A stretch of 48,611 nt of DNA, taken from Acidobacteriota bacterium (GTDB lineage: Bacteria > Acidobacteriota > Vicinamibacteria > Vicinamibacterales > UBA2999). Positions 26,536 to 35,464 of the stretch are shown one piece after another. The translations under genes and the position numbers were made by a program. Each line of letters opens with the position of its first letter. Positions within the stretch are counted from its first letter, which is position 1. The notes below the pieces were generated by a model, which was not told the DNA's origin, ran no database searches, and worked only from the letters and a program-made list of their open reading frames with translations. The stretch lies in the NCBI GenBank assembly GCA_030650395.1, contig JAUSDY010000080.1, positions 1 to 48,611 on the forward strand, written 5' to 3'.

Positions 26536-29466
26536 TTAGAAGTCGTACGTCACGCCCACGCGCAGCGTGCGCGGCGGCAGGATGTCCGTGACCCTCCCAA
26601 AGCTCGGTCCCGACACGTAGGTCACGGCCGTGATCGCGTTGGTGTTGGTGACGTTGAGCACGTCGAAACTCAGATTCAACCGGCCCTTCGGCAAATCGAG
26701 CATTTTCGACGCACGCACATTGAACGTCGTCTGCTTGCCTTCCTTCTGCGAACCAAACGGCTCGAGCCGAATCGTCGCCGACGCGAGCTGCCGGAGCGGC
26801 GGGCCGCTGGCATCGGTTGCCCGGAAGACGTAGGTGCGCTGGCCGAGATTGCCGTTGCGGACCTCGACGATGCCGCCAACGGAAATATCGTACGGGAACT
26901 TGTAGTTGCCGTTCAGCTTGAACGCCCAGCGCCACGCCTCGTCGAGCGGAAAGAACTCGTCGTTCGGACTCTGCGGAATGCCGACGATCCAGCGGTGATA
27001 TTTGGTCGCGGTATACGCGGCCAACATCGACCAGCTGCTGGTCATGCGGCGCGTGACCGAGCCCTCGTATGAGCTGTAGTAATCGCTCCGGCCCGCGGGC
27101 CGGTCCACTTCCTGGTTGCCGACGAAGTTGCTGCCGCGATACGCGGCGTCGTAGTCGTGGATGGTGACCATGCCGCCGTCATCCGCCGTGCCGAGCACGC
27201 CATCGGAACCCGGATCGCGACGCGTGATGGGGATGTTGAATGCGCTATAGGGCCGCAGCACGTTGATGGTGTTGTAGTTGCTGCCCACCTGCTTCAAGAC
27301 GTAGAGGCCGCGCACCGCGAGGTTGGGCGCGAGCTCGTGCTCGATCGACGCCGTGACCTCGTTGATATGCGACAACCTCAGGTCCTCGTTCACTTTGTTG
27401 TTCGCCGCACTGGTGGTGCTGATGAAGTCCGGCGCCGGCGCATTCGTGTCGAGGTTGACCTCGCCCGGATCGTAGCGGCCGTTGCGATTCGGATCGGTCC
27501 ACCGATACACCGTCTGGAAGGTCGTGTACTGGTTGTAGTTCGACGAGATCGCCGCCTCGGTGTTGAACTTGCCGTATGTGGCCTTGACGACGGTCTTGCC
27601 GCCGCCGGTGAGATCCCACGCGAGAGCCGCACGAGGCGCGAGGCGATTCCACTTGCCCACTTCCACGCGAGGGAATGTGGCTGCCGCAGCAAAGGGCCCC
27701 GCGGGGCGCTCTTGTTCGGGCACGAACGAGTGTTGGTAGTCGTAGCGCAGGCCGAGGTTGAAGGTCAGCCGCTGCCCCACGCGCCACTGGTCCGTGAAGT
27801 AGGCCGAGTAGACGTTGTCCCAGTTGTCCGGTTCAACCGGCGCGTTGGTCGTCTCGAACTGCACCGGCTGATTCGGAACGCCGTTCACCGTGTCGTACAT
27901 CAGATGGTAGTTGCCGCTGCCGGTGACGTTGGCGTTGCCGGTGATGTCGCGGCGCGACACCTGGTATCCCAGCTTGAACTCGTGATTGCCGCCGAGGAAA
28001 CTCGTCGGCAGGTAGGTGGCGCTGCCATCCGCGACCCACATGGTGAAATCGCTTTCACGCTGGATCCCGCACCCGGTGATCATCAACGTGTTCCGGTTGT
28101 AGGTGCCGGGCGTCGTGCCGCACGACGGCTGCTGCGAATAGTTCAGAAGGTAGGTCGAGCGGCCAAACTGCAGATCGAAAAACAGCTTGTCGGTCGGGGT
28201 GCCTTTCATCTCGGTCTTCCAGCGGGTCGGCACCCACTTGAACACCTGCGTCGCTTCAAACGCCAGGTGCGAGAAGTCGGGCGCGTTGGTCGGCTGCGCG
28301 CCAAACGGCGTGTTCTGTGAGTCGGCGTCGCTGTTGGTGACCTCGCGGGCGTAGTCGGCCACGAATTGGAACTTGGTGGTCATCTGGTACTGCCCCTTGA
28401 TGGTCGGATTGGCCAGTGTCGATGTCGGGAACGCCGCCGGCTCGTCGCCCGTGAGATAGACCCCGTCGGGTCCGGGGTCCGTCACCAGCCCTGGCCTCGT
28501 CGTCTCGTTGCGGCGGTCGCGATAGGACCCGTAGAACCACAGCTTGTCGCGCACGATGCGGCCGCCAAGATCGGCGCTCGCGTCGTTGAAATACTGGAGC
28601 GAGGTGCCGATCCTCAGGCCTCGGGCCTCGAGCTCCGGGCTGATGTTTCCGCCCGGCTGGCGCATGTAGGCCTCGCTGAAGCGGCCATGAAACTGGTTGC
28701 CGCCGGATTTGGTGATCATGTTGATCAATGCGCCGGCCTCTTTGACCTCGGCGCCGTTGCCGTAGGTCTTGACGTCCACTTCTTCGGTGTTCGCCAGGTC
28801 CGGAATGGAGTTCGCGATGATCTTGAAGCCATCCACCATCACGGTGACGTTGGTATTGCCGCTGTTGATCCCATAGGTATTGAAACGAATCCGCGCATTG
28901 AGCCCAATGGCGCCGGGTTTGTAGCCATCAGTCGCCGTCAGCCCGGGCGACATCTGGATGATGTCGGCCATCTGCTTGAGACCGGGCAGCGCGAACGAGA
29001 GGAGGTCGGTGGAGACGTTCTGACCACCACCGGTTGACGAGAGGTCGACGACCGGACTCGCGCCGCTGACCGTGACCGTCTCGTTGAGCGATCCGACCTT
29101 CAACGAGACGTTGACGCGAGCCGCGAAGCCCGCATTCAGCGTCAGGCCCTGACGAACCAGGAGTTCGAACCCGGGGAGTTCGAACCGAAGTTGGTAGGTG
29201 CCACGAGGCAGATCGAGGAAGCGGTAGAGACCCTGTCCATCGGACAGGGTCGTCAGCTGCGCAACCTGCAATGCCGAACTGGTCGCGGTCACCGTGACCC
29301 CGGGCAGTGCGGCGCCAGATTGGTCGGTGATCACGCCATCGATACTTGACGAACTGAGGTTTTGTGCCGTGACCGGGCCGGCTACCGCAAGCCACGCCGC
29401 CAGAACGAGGCCCACCGCTTGAGCCATCCGGGTGCGACGAGCAACGCGCCTGAACACCAGAGACAT
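26536..29466 (-). CDS. Oar-like TonB-dependent outer-membrane receptor
   Basis: 976 residues from ATG 29466, chosen for AAGGGA 7 nt upstream. Signal peptide (AVGLVLAAWLAVAGPVTAQ), then a carboxypeptidase-regulatory-like domain (SIDGVITDQSGAALPGVTVT to YRFLDLPRGTYQLRF), a plug (DIIQMSPGLTATDG, then VTVMVDGFKII) and a long beta-barrel ending GVTYDF with the terminal Phe needed for outer-membrane insertion. Such receptors import large ligands, often peptides or glycans, with TonB energy; the substrate is unknown. It is last in a closely spaced minus-strand series with CapA-like, CxxCH and DapB-like genes (gaps of 55-62 nt). Confidence 0.93.
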   Translation of the reverse strand: MSLVFRRVARRTRMAQAVGLVLAAWLAVAGPVTAQNLSSSSIDGVITDQSGAALPGVTVTATSSALQVAQLTTLSDGQGLYRFLDLPRGTYQLRFELPGFELLVRQGLTLNAGFAARVNVSLKVGSLNETVTVSGASPVVDLSSTGGGQNVSTDLLSFALPGLKQMADIIQMSPGLTATDGYKPGAIGLNARIRFNTYGINSGNTNVTVMVDGFKIIANSIPDLANTEEVDVKTYGNGAEVKEAGALINMITKSGGNQFHGRFSEAYMRQPGGNISPELEARGLRIGTSLQYFNDASADLGGRIVRDKLWFYGSYRDRRNETTRPGLVTDPGPDGVYLTGDEPAAFPTSTLANPTIKGQYQMTTKFQFVADYAREVTNSDADSQNTPFGAQPTNAPDFSHLAFEATQVFKWVPTRWKTEMKGTPTDKLFFDLQFGRSTYLLNYSQQPSCGTTPGTYNRNTLMITGCGIQRESDFTMWVADGSATYLPTSFLGGNHEFKLGYQVSRRDITGNANVTGSGNYHLMYDTVNGVPNQPVQFETTNAPVEPDNWDNVYSAYFTDQWRVGQRLTFNLGLRYDYQHSFVPEQERPAGPFAAAATFPRVEVGKWNRLAPRAALAWDLTGGGKTVVKATYGKFNTEAAISSNYNQYTTFQTVYRWTDPNRNGRYDPGEVNLDTNAPAPDFISTTSAANNKVNEDLRLSHINEVTASIEHELAPNLAVRGLYVLKQVGSNYNTINVLRPYSAFNIPITRRDPGSDGVLGTADDGGMVTIHDYDAAYRGSNFVGNQEVDRPAGRSDYYSSYEGSVTRRMTSSWSMLAAYTATKYHRWIVGIPQSPNDEFFPLDEAWRWAFKLNGNYKFPYDISVGGIVEVRNGNLGQRTYVFRATDASGPPLRQLASATIRLEPFGSQKEGKQTTFNVRASKMLDLPKGRLNLSFDVLNVTNTNAITAVTYVSGPSFGRVTDILPPRTLRVGVTYDF

Positions 29467-29528
29467 ATGACGTTCCCTTCTCATCGACCCAAGGGCCGAA
29501 ATCATCGGATCACGCTTCGCCTTGCGAG

Positions 29529-30902
29529 CTACTGCTGGTTCGACGTCGCTCCCAAGCTCACGTACCCCACGCCGTTGCGGATCGTGATCTTCGTCCCCAT
29601 CGGGGCTGAGAGCCTGACGAGATCGTCCAGAATCTTCTGACCCAATTCGCCTTCCGCGAACATGGGACGCCCGCGAACGCTGCGCGACCTGCCAAATCCG
29701 AGCGTAATCGGATGCAGCGCCAGCTCGGTCAGTTGTTCGCCGCGAAACCGCGGCACGGCGACGGCAGCTTCCCAGATCAGGCGATCGGCAGGGAATCCGC
29801 TCTTGTCGAAGTTGTAGCGTGCATCGTTGAAGTCGTTGACGTGCGCGGTGGCGCCGAGATCGAAGGACTCGTAGTTCTCGCTGGGCAGTCGCAGCAGCGT
29901 CTCGTTCTGAAAGATGAAATCGCCCAGGCTGTAGAGAATCGGCTTGCCCTTGTAGATCTCCACGCCGCGCAGTACGTGGGGGCCGTGCCCGACGAACATG
30001 TCCGCGCCGGCGTCGACCATCGCACGCGCAAACGTCACGAGGAAATCAGCCGGCAGGGTGCGTTCGCGTCCGCCCTCGTGCGCGTGGATGCTCACCACGG
30101 TGTAGTCGGCGAGCCCGGACGCGTTCTTGACGACCGCCGCGATCTCGTCGAGGTCGACCTTCAGCGGTTCGGTGCGAACACCCGGCGTGGGGCCTGCCAC
30201 GAAGCGGGTCCCCATGAACGTCAGCGAGTCGCCCGCACCCTGCGCAGGACGGCCGCTGACTTCCGAGGCGATCTCGCGAAGTGTGGCCAGCCGCGCCGGC
30301 GTCACCGTCGTGGTCGTCGTGAAGCGAAGCGGATTCAAACCAGGCCGCGCCGGCATGTCCCCGCGCGTGCGACCCGCCCGCGAACTGTCGGGAAACGTGG
30401 ATGCCACGGAGATCAGGGCGACGCGCCCTTTGGGCGTCTCGAGGAACGCCGCTTCACGAGCCGCTGAAAGACTCTGGCCGACCCCCGCCTGCACGACACC
30501 CGCGTCCGCGACATACTTCGTCGTCAGGTTCATGCCCAGCACGCCGTAGTCGCCGCTGTGATTATTGGCTCGGCCCACCATGTCGAAACCGGCCCATACG
30601 ATGTCCTTGATGAGCGCCGGCTCGGCCCGCATGTAGGTGCCCCCGCTGGCGGCCGAGGCGTAAGGCTCGTAATCGTGAAAGAGCATCTCGAGATTCGTGA
30701 ACGCGGCGTCGGCGCCGCGAATCAGCTCGATGATGCGCGTGAACGCCGGCTCGGAATAGACCGAGAGCCGGCGGGTGATGATGGAATCGCCCGTCAGCGC
30801 CAGCACGAAGTCCTGGGCCGGTTGTTGGGCGAGGCCCGGGAGCACAGGCGCGAGAACGCAGCCGAGAGCCGAAGCGAGGATGATAGCGCGCAGCCTGATC
30901 AT
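29529..30902 (-). CDS. CapA-like metallophosphatase-fold protein, exported
   Basis: 457 residues from ATG 30902 (GGAGG 5 nt upstream), with a signal peptide (IILASALGCVLAPVLPGLAQ). The calcineurin-like CapA fold is indicated by LALTGDSIITRR, AFTNLEMLFHDYE, GFDMVGRANNHSGDYGV, VVSIHAHEGG and FVGHGPHVLRGVE with KPILYSLGDF. Family members act in poly-gamma-glutamate/capsule metabolism, but many are uncharacterised; no capB/capC partners are present, so a capsule role should not be assumed. An open extension beyond 30902 is arginine-rich shadow sequence. Confidence 0.88.
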   Translation of the reverse strand: MIRLRAIILASALGCVLAPVLPGLAQQPAQDFVLALTGDSIITRRLSVYSEPAFTRIIELIRGADAAFTNLEMLFHDYEPYASAASGGTYMRAEPALIKDIVWAGFDMVGRANNHSGDYGVLGMNLTTKYVADAGVVQAGVGQSLSAAREAAFLETPKGRVALISVASTFPDSSRAGRTRGDMPARPGLNPLRFTTTTTVTPARLATLREIASEVSGRPAQGAGDSLTFMGTRFVAGPTPGVRTEPLKVDLDEIAAVVKNASGLADYTVVSIHAHEGGRERTLPADFLVTFARAMVDAGADMFVGHGPHVLRGVEIYKGKPILYSLGDFIFQNETLLRLPSENYESFDLGATAHVNDFNDARYNFDKSGFPADRLIWEAAVAVPRFRGEQLTELALHPITLGFGRSRSVRGRPMFAEGELGQKILDDLVRLSAPMGTKITIRNGVGYVSLGATSNQQ

Positions 30903-30957
30903 GGAAGCCTCCGGGGGACTGTAGTCCGACGCCCGGCGAAACGCAATGCGCGCAGCC

Positions 30958-32166
30958 CTACATCGTCTCTTTGAGAATCTCCGTAGTCGCCTGCCGAATC
31001 GCGGGCGTGAGACGCGCGTAGTTCGGGCCGGTGATCTCGCCCGACAGCACGCGCTTGATCCGATCCATCGCCATCTCCTTCGCGGCCGGCGGGAGCGCCG
31101 CAAAGCCTTGCGAGTAGATCATGTAGCTCAACGGGTAATTCATCAGCCGCGTGTTCAGATCGAAATCGCGCAGCGATCGCCCTTTCGAATCGCGCGGGCC
31201 CGTCGCCTGGAACTTCTCCGCGAAGCCGGATGACCCTTCGATGCCGCCGGCGGGAATCGGTGCTTCGTCCACAAACAGCAGGTAGTCGACAAGCGTCTCG
31301 ACGGCTTCCGTGACACGCGCCGGCTGGTTGAGGCGCGCTTCCCAATTGGCGCGCGTCATCAGATTGGCAGCGTGCACCTGGTGCTCGAGCACCATCAACG
31401 CCACGATGTCGCTGTAGGGCGTCAAGTAGCTGGTGAGATCGATCTGCCCTGCCATCGACACGCGCGCCGGCGGCGGCGTGAGGGCCGGCTTCGGCATGAA
31501 CAGCGGAAAGTTGCCCATGTGCTTAGCGGGCACACGCTTGCCGGTCACGTACCACCCGCCCCAGCGCTGCGCGATCGGCCGGTAGTGATCGACGAAGAAG
31601 CCGTTGGCGTAATCGTCCTTGGTCTTGCGCGGGAAGGTGCTGAGCACGCTCATGCCGGGCACGCCGAGCGTGTCCCAGGAAAGATGACAGCGCAGGCATT
31701 GCTGCTCGCGCCCGAGATTGCGCGCGGCGCCCGCCTGCTGGTGAACGACGTAGAACACCGAGCCGAGCCGCGCATCCTGCGCGACGATTTCGAGGATGCC
31801 GCCGCCGCGCACGTATCCCACCGAGACGTTGTCGTTGAAATAAATGGCGCGCGGGTTTTGCGGGTTGATCTTCTCCGCCTGCTGGCTGGTCGGCGAATAC
31901 ACCAGGAGCTGTGATTCGACCGGGACCTTCAGCAGATCGAGCACCGACTTCAGGTAGCCGCTCTGCTCGTCGAAGGTCAGTGCGGCGGATCCATCGGCGA
32001 GCTTTCGATTCAGCTCGTCGACGACGGTGTTCGCGGCGGTGGTGCTGTAGAGGATCGCCGGGTGATTGAGCGATTCGGCGAAGGCGCCGGTACGCTGGGC
32101 GACTGCGACGGAGAAGCCCGTGGCGTATACAACGCCGGCGAAAGCGAATAAGCGAGACACACGCAT
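30958..32166 (-). CDS. Exported protein with one CxxCH haem-binding motif
   Basis: 402 residues with a signal peptide (RLFAFAGVVYATGFSVAVAQ). A single QQCLRCHLSW site near residue 160 should bind one c-type haem. The rest is not a standard cytochrome domain; blocks such as ARLGSVFYVVHQQ and SYLTPYSDIVALMVLEHQ look conserved. Location is probably periplasmic; redox partner and reaction are unknown. It lies between a CapA-like gene (55 nt) and the DapB-like gene (61 nt, containing a palindrome pair). Confidence 0.75.
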   Translation of the reverse strand: MRVSRLFAFAGVVYATGFSVAVAQRTGAFAESLNHPAILYSTTAANTVVDELNRKLADGSAALTFDEQSGYLKSVLDLLKVPVESQLLVYSPTSQQAEKINPQNPRAIYFNDNVSVGYVRGGGILEIVAQDARLGSVFYVVHQQAGAARNLGREQQCLRCHLSWDTLGVPGMSVLSTFPRKTKDDYANGFFVDHYRPIAQRWGGWYVTGKRVPAKHMGNFPLFMPKPALTPPPARVSMAGQIDLTSYLTPYSDIVALMVLEHQVHAANLMTRANWEARLNQPARVTEAVETLVDYLLFVDEAPIPAGGIEGSSGFAEKFQATGPRDSKGRSLRDFDLNTRLMNYPLSYMIYSQGFAALPPAAKEMAMDRIKRVLSGEITGPNYARLTPAIRQATTEILKETM

Positions 32167-32181
32167 TTGGATCTCTGCGTT

Positions 32182-32223
32182 GGGGTCAGACCCCTCTGAA
32201 CTTCTTGCTCGGGGTCAGACCCC
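32182..32223. repeat. Pair of GGGGTCAGACCCC palindromes
   Basis: Copies at 32182-32194 and 32211-32223 (29 nt apart) fill the gap between two minus-strand genes; the second copy ends 4 nt from the DapB-like stop. Confidence 0.8.
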
Positions 32224-32227
32224 GCTT

Positions 32228-33229
32228 CTACTTGCCGCCGAACCAGCTGGGGATCGGCATATCCGCCATCGTCCGCAGCCCCGGCGCGACGCGCAGGATC
32301 TTCGGAATCGAGTTCACGGTGATCGACGCCGTCGCGATATCGCCGTGCAGGCCGCCCGTGATCTTCTGCTTGATGTTGGGATTGCCCTCGACCGTGACGG
32401 CGTCGTACGACTCGGGCGCGCCCAGGTACGCTTCCATGTGGAGCGTCACCACCGGCTTGCCCTTGCTGTAGCCGATGCCGTCCTGGATGATCCCGCACAC
32501 GTAGCCGGGGTCGACCGCGAGCAGCTCGCTTTCAACCGCCTTGTCGGCGATCTTTGGCTGGATCTCGTCGGTGATCTTGTCCAGTTTCCAGCCCATCGCG
32601 TCGGCGATCATCGTCACGCTCTCGGCCAGGCCGACGTGGCGGACGCTGCCGTCTTTCACCTTCTGCGCGAACTGTTCCCTGGTGAGGCCGGCGCCGATCT
32701 TCTGCTGGAACGGCAGGCGGCGGGTGCGCGCGTCCTGGATGCGATCGACGCGGATGCTGTCGACGCGCTCGCAAATGCCGGTCAGCATGATCGGCAGCGC
32801 GTCCATCGCGAAGCCGGGATTGACGCCGGTGCCGACGACGGCGACCTTGGCCTTCTTGGCGAGGGCGTCGATCTTCTTCGCCAGCGTGCGGTTCTTGCCG
32901 ACGGGATATGACAGCTCCTCGGTGGTCGACACGATCGCGACCTTCTTCGAGAGCACCGTCTGGATCTGCGGCATCACTTTCTTGAGCGACGAGCTGGTGC
33001 ACAGCACGGCCACGTCAGGCTTGCCGTCTTTGATTGCGCCGATCGCGTCGTTGGTGACGCGCACCTTAAGTTTTTTCTCGAGGCCAATCACCTCGCCAAG
33101 ATCGCGGCCGATCTTGTTGCGATCGATGTCGACCGCGCCGACAATCTGAAAGCCCTTGCGCGACGCCACCTGGCGTGCCACGGCCGCGCCGATCGGGCCA
33201 AGCCCGTACAACAACACTCGAATCGCCAT
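32228..33229 (-). CDS. DapB-like NAD(P)-dependent dehydrogenase
   Basis: 333 residues, cytoplasmic. The N-terminal Rossmann motif is LLYGLGPIGAAVARQV, with an acidic VDID at the end of beta2 (NAD preference possible). Further blocks are TGVNPGFAMDALPIML and HVGLAESV. This matches the dihydrodipicolinate-reductase-like group that includes 2,4-diaminopentanoate dehydrogenases, not the housekeeping DapB. The real substrate is unknown. AAGG lies 6 nt before the ATG. It heads a minus-strand series of four genes with gaps of 55-62 nt, although the others are envelope proteins. Confidence 0.85.
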   Translation of the reverse strand: MAIRVLLYGLGPIGAAVARQVASRKGFQIVGAVDIDRNKIGRDLGEVIGLEKKLKVRVTNDAIGAIKDGKPDVAVLCTSSSLKKVMPQIQTVLSKKVAIVSTTEELSYPVGKNRTLAKKIDALAKKAKVAVVGTGVNPGFAMDALPIMLTGICERVDSIRVDRIQDARTRRLPFQQKIGAGLTREQFAQKVKDGSVRHVGLAESVTMIADAMGWKLDKITDEIQPKIADKAVESELLAVDPGYVCGIIQDGIGYSKGKPVVTLHMEAYLGAPESYDAVTVEGNPNIKQKITGGLHGDIATASITVNSIPKILRVAPGLRTMADMPIPSWFGGK

Positions 33230-33246
33230 AGGAGCCTTTGATTATA

Positions 33247-33272
33247 CCCGCCTTCGCCAAGGCTACGGCGGG
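33247..33272. repeat. GC-rich hairpin upstream of the DapB-like gene
   Basis: CCCGCC at 33247-33252 pairs with GGCGGG at 33267-33272; the loop contains TTCGCCAAGGCTAC. It lies in the divergent gap between the DapB-like and M1 genes and looks like a dispersed palindromic element. It is followed by a degenerate CTCAAGCCCTCAAGTCCT simple repeat. Confidence 0.5.
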
Positions 33273-33343
33273 GCAAGTCGCCCAAGCCCTCTAGTCCTCA
33301 AGCCCTCAAGTCCTGGATCGCATCAAACGAGTTACGATGGGCG

Positions 33344-35404
33344 TTGGTGACAGACAGAAAGCGACTCCGCGGACAGATGCTGGCCGGGTGCGCCGTGATT
33401 CTGGTGCTGGCGGGGTCCGGTGCACCAGACGGCCAGACGGCACCGCCGCCCGCGGCCACCGCGCCTCCCTCGTCCGTGACCGCGCTGCAGTCGGAGCGCA
33501 ACGCCAACTACGACATCGACGTCACGCTCGATCCGGGCACGCGCATGCTGACCGGGAGCGAGATCATCACCTGGCGCAACACCGGGGCGGTCGCCGCCTA
33601 TTCGCTGCGGCTGCATCTCTATTGGAACGCGTTCCGAAACAGCGAGTCGACCTGGATGAAGCAGCGGCAGCTGGCGGGCGACAATCCGGTCGCCAAGTGG
33701 GCGGCCGATGATTTCGGTTACACCGACGTCACAGGCATCCAGATTGTCGGACCTGATGGCGCGCCGTCGGTTGACCTGAAGCCGACATTCCGCGCGATCT
33801 CGCCGAGCGATCAGAATCAGGAGGATCGATCGCTGGCGCTGGCGCAGTTGGCCACGCCCATTCAACCGGGTGAGACGCTTCGCCTGCGCGTGACCTGGAA
33901 GGGAAAGTTTCCGAAGAACTTCGATCGCACCGGCGCGATCGGCAACTACTTTTTCGTATCGCAGTGGTTCCCCAAGCTCGGCGTGTTCGAGCCTGGCGGG
34001 TGGCTGGCGCACCAGTTCTTCGCCAACAGCGAGTTCTATTCCGATTTCGGCCGCTACGACGTGCGCATGACCGTGCCGTCGGGATGGGTGGTGGGCGCCA
34101 CCGGCGTCCAGCAATCGCAGACCGATGCCGGGTCAGGAAAGGCGACGCACCGATACGTGCAAGACGACGTGCACGATTTCGCGTGGACGACGAGCCCGGA
34201 TTTCATCGAGCGCACCGAACGGTTCGAGCATGCCGGCTTGCCGCCGGTGGAGATGCGGCTGCTGCTGCAGCCTGAGCACGCCGGGCAGGCCGATCGCCAT
34301 TTCGCCGGCACCGCCGCCGCGCTGCGCTATTACGGCGAGTGGTTCGGCCGCTACACCTACGGTCACATTACGATCGTCGACCCGCCGTTTCAGAGCGAGT
34401 CTGGCGGCATGGAATATCCGACGCTCTTTACGGGCGGCACGCGCTGGCTGGCGCCGCGCGGTGGAAACGAGCCGGAGTACGTTGTGATTCACGAAGCCGG
34501 CCACCAGTTTTGGTACGGGATGGTGGCGAACAACGAGGTCGAGCACGCCTGGCTGGATGAAGGGTTGAACGAGTACTCGGACGCCCGCGTGCAGGCGGAG
34601 GCGTTCCCGCCCTTTCATCTCGTGCAGCGGTTTTTCGGCGATTTCATCCCGTGGCGGTTCGACGACATCGAGCTCAAGCGCGCCACTGATCTCAACTGGA
34701 TGAACAGCTATCGGCGATCGGGGGATCGTGATGCGCTGTCGTCGCCGACGCGGCTGCTGTGGCCCGGCACGCACCAGGCGCAGTCGTACCATAAGGCCGC
34801 GCTGATGCTGCACACGCTCGAGCGGCGGCTTGGCTGGGACACGATGCGGCGGGTCATGGCGACGTTCTTCGATCGCTGGCGGTTCAGGCATCCGCAACCC
34901 GAGGATTTCTTCGCGGTCGTGAATGAGGTCACGCAGCAGGACTACACGTGGTTTTTCGATCGCGTTTATCACAGCTCCAACCGCTTCGATTACGCGATCG
35001 AGCGGTTCGACAGCGAGCCGGTCGAGTCACGCGGCTTGATGGATTCCCCCACCGGCCCGACGTTCCAGGAAAAGAAGGTCGAGGGCATGTTTCGAACGAC
35101 GGTGGTGGCGCGGCGGCTCGAGGCCGGTCAGTTTCCAGTGGATGTGCTGACCACGTTCAGTAACGGCGAACAGGTCCGCGAGAACTGGGACGGCTTGGCG
35201 CGGTGGCAGGTGTTCAGCTACGACAAACCGGTGAAGGCCGTGTCGGTGCAAGTCGATCCTGAACGCGTGCTGTTGCTCGACACCAACTACACGAATAACA
35301 GCCGCGAGATGGAGCCGGCCACCGAGGCTGCGGCGACGAAGTGGTCGCTGCGCTGGATGGTCTGGCTGCAGGACCTGCTCATGACTTACGCATTCTTTGT
35401 GTGA
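33344..35404 (+). CDS. M1-family zinc metallopeptidase, exported
   Basis: 686 residues. N-terminal signal (RKRLRGQ then LAGCAVILVLAGSGA); the start is TTG 33344 or GTG 33347, since the basic n-region would be lost from the ATG at 33377. The zinc site is complete: H383-E-A-G-H387 and E406 in WLDEG. An upstream SESGGMEYPTL block corresponds to the GxMEN exopeptidase motif of M1 enzymes but reads GGMEY, so specificity may differ. The family removes N-terminal residues from peptides. The final hydrophobic WMVWLQDLLMTYAFFV could be a membrane-proximal tail. A decamer repeat begins right after its TGA. Confidence 0.9.
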   Translation: MVTDRKRLRGQMLAGCAVILVLAGSGAPDGQTAPPPAATAPPSSVTALQSERNANYDIDVTLDPGTRMLTGSEIITWRNTGAVAAYSLRLHLYWNAFRNSESTWMKQRQLAGDNPVAKWAADDFGYTDVTGIQIVGPDGAPSVDLKPTFRAISPSDQNQEDRSLALAQLATPIQPGETLRLRVTWKGKFPKNFDRTGAIGNYFFVSQWFPKLGVFEPGGWLAHQFFANSEFYSDFGRYDVRMTVPSGWVVGATGVQQSQTDAGSGKATHRYVQDDVHDFAWTTSPDFIERTERFEHAGLPPVEMRLLLQPEHAGQADRHFAGTAAALRYYGEWFGRYTYGHITIVDPPFQSESGGMEYPTLFTGGTRWLAPRGGNEPEYVVIHEAGHQFWYGMVANNEVEHAWLDEGLNEYSDARVQAEAFPPFHLVQRFFGDFIPWRFDDIELKRATDLNWMNSYRRSGDRDALSSPTRLLWPGTHQAQSYHKAALMLHTLERRLGWDTMRRVMATFFDRWRFRHPQPEDFFAVVNEVTQQDYTWFFDRVYHSSNRFDYAIERFDSEPVESRGLMDSPTGPTFQEKKVEGMFRTTVVARRLEAGQFPVDVLTTFSNGEQVRENWDGLARWQVFSYDKPVKAVSVQVDPERVLLLDTNYTNNSREMEPATEAAATKWSLRWMVWLQDLLMTYAFFV

Positions 35405-35464
35405 GGTTCAGAAAGGTTCGGAAGGGTTCTGAAAGGTTCTGAAAGGTGCAGATAGGTTCTGCTT
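35405..35464 (+). repeat. Six tandem 10-bp repeats (GGTTCTGAAA type) spanning a stop-to-start junction
   Basis: Six decamers begin on the base after the M1 stop: variants GGTTCAGAAA, GGTTCGGAAG, two exact GGTTCTGAAA, GGTGCAGATA and GGTTCTGCTT. The fifth contains the GTG start of the next gene (35446). Each copy boundary creates GAAAGG, an SD-like sequence, every ten bases. Confidence 0.9.

Noticed and set aside
29529-30902. Capsule (poly-gamma-glutamate) biosynthesis locus
   Set aside because: Only a CapA-like protein is present; no ligase or transport partners are encoded nearby.
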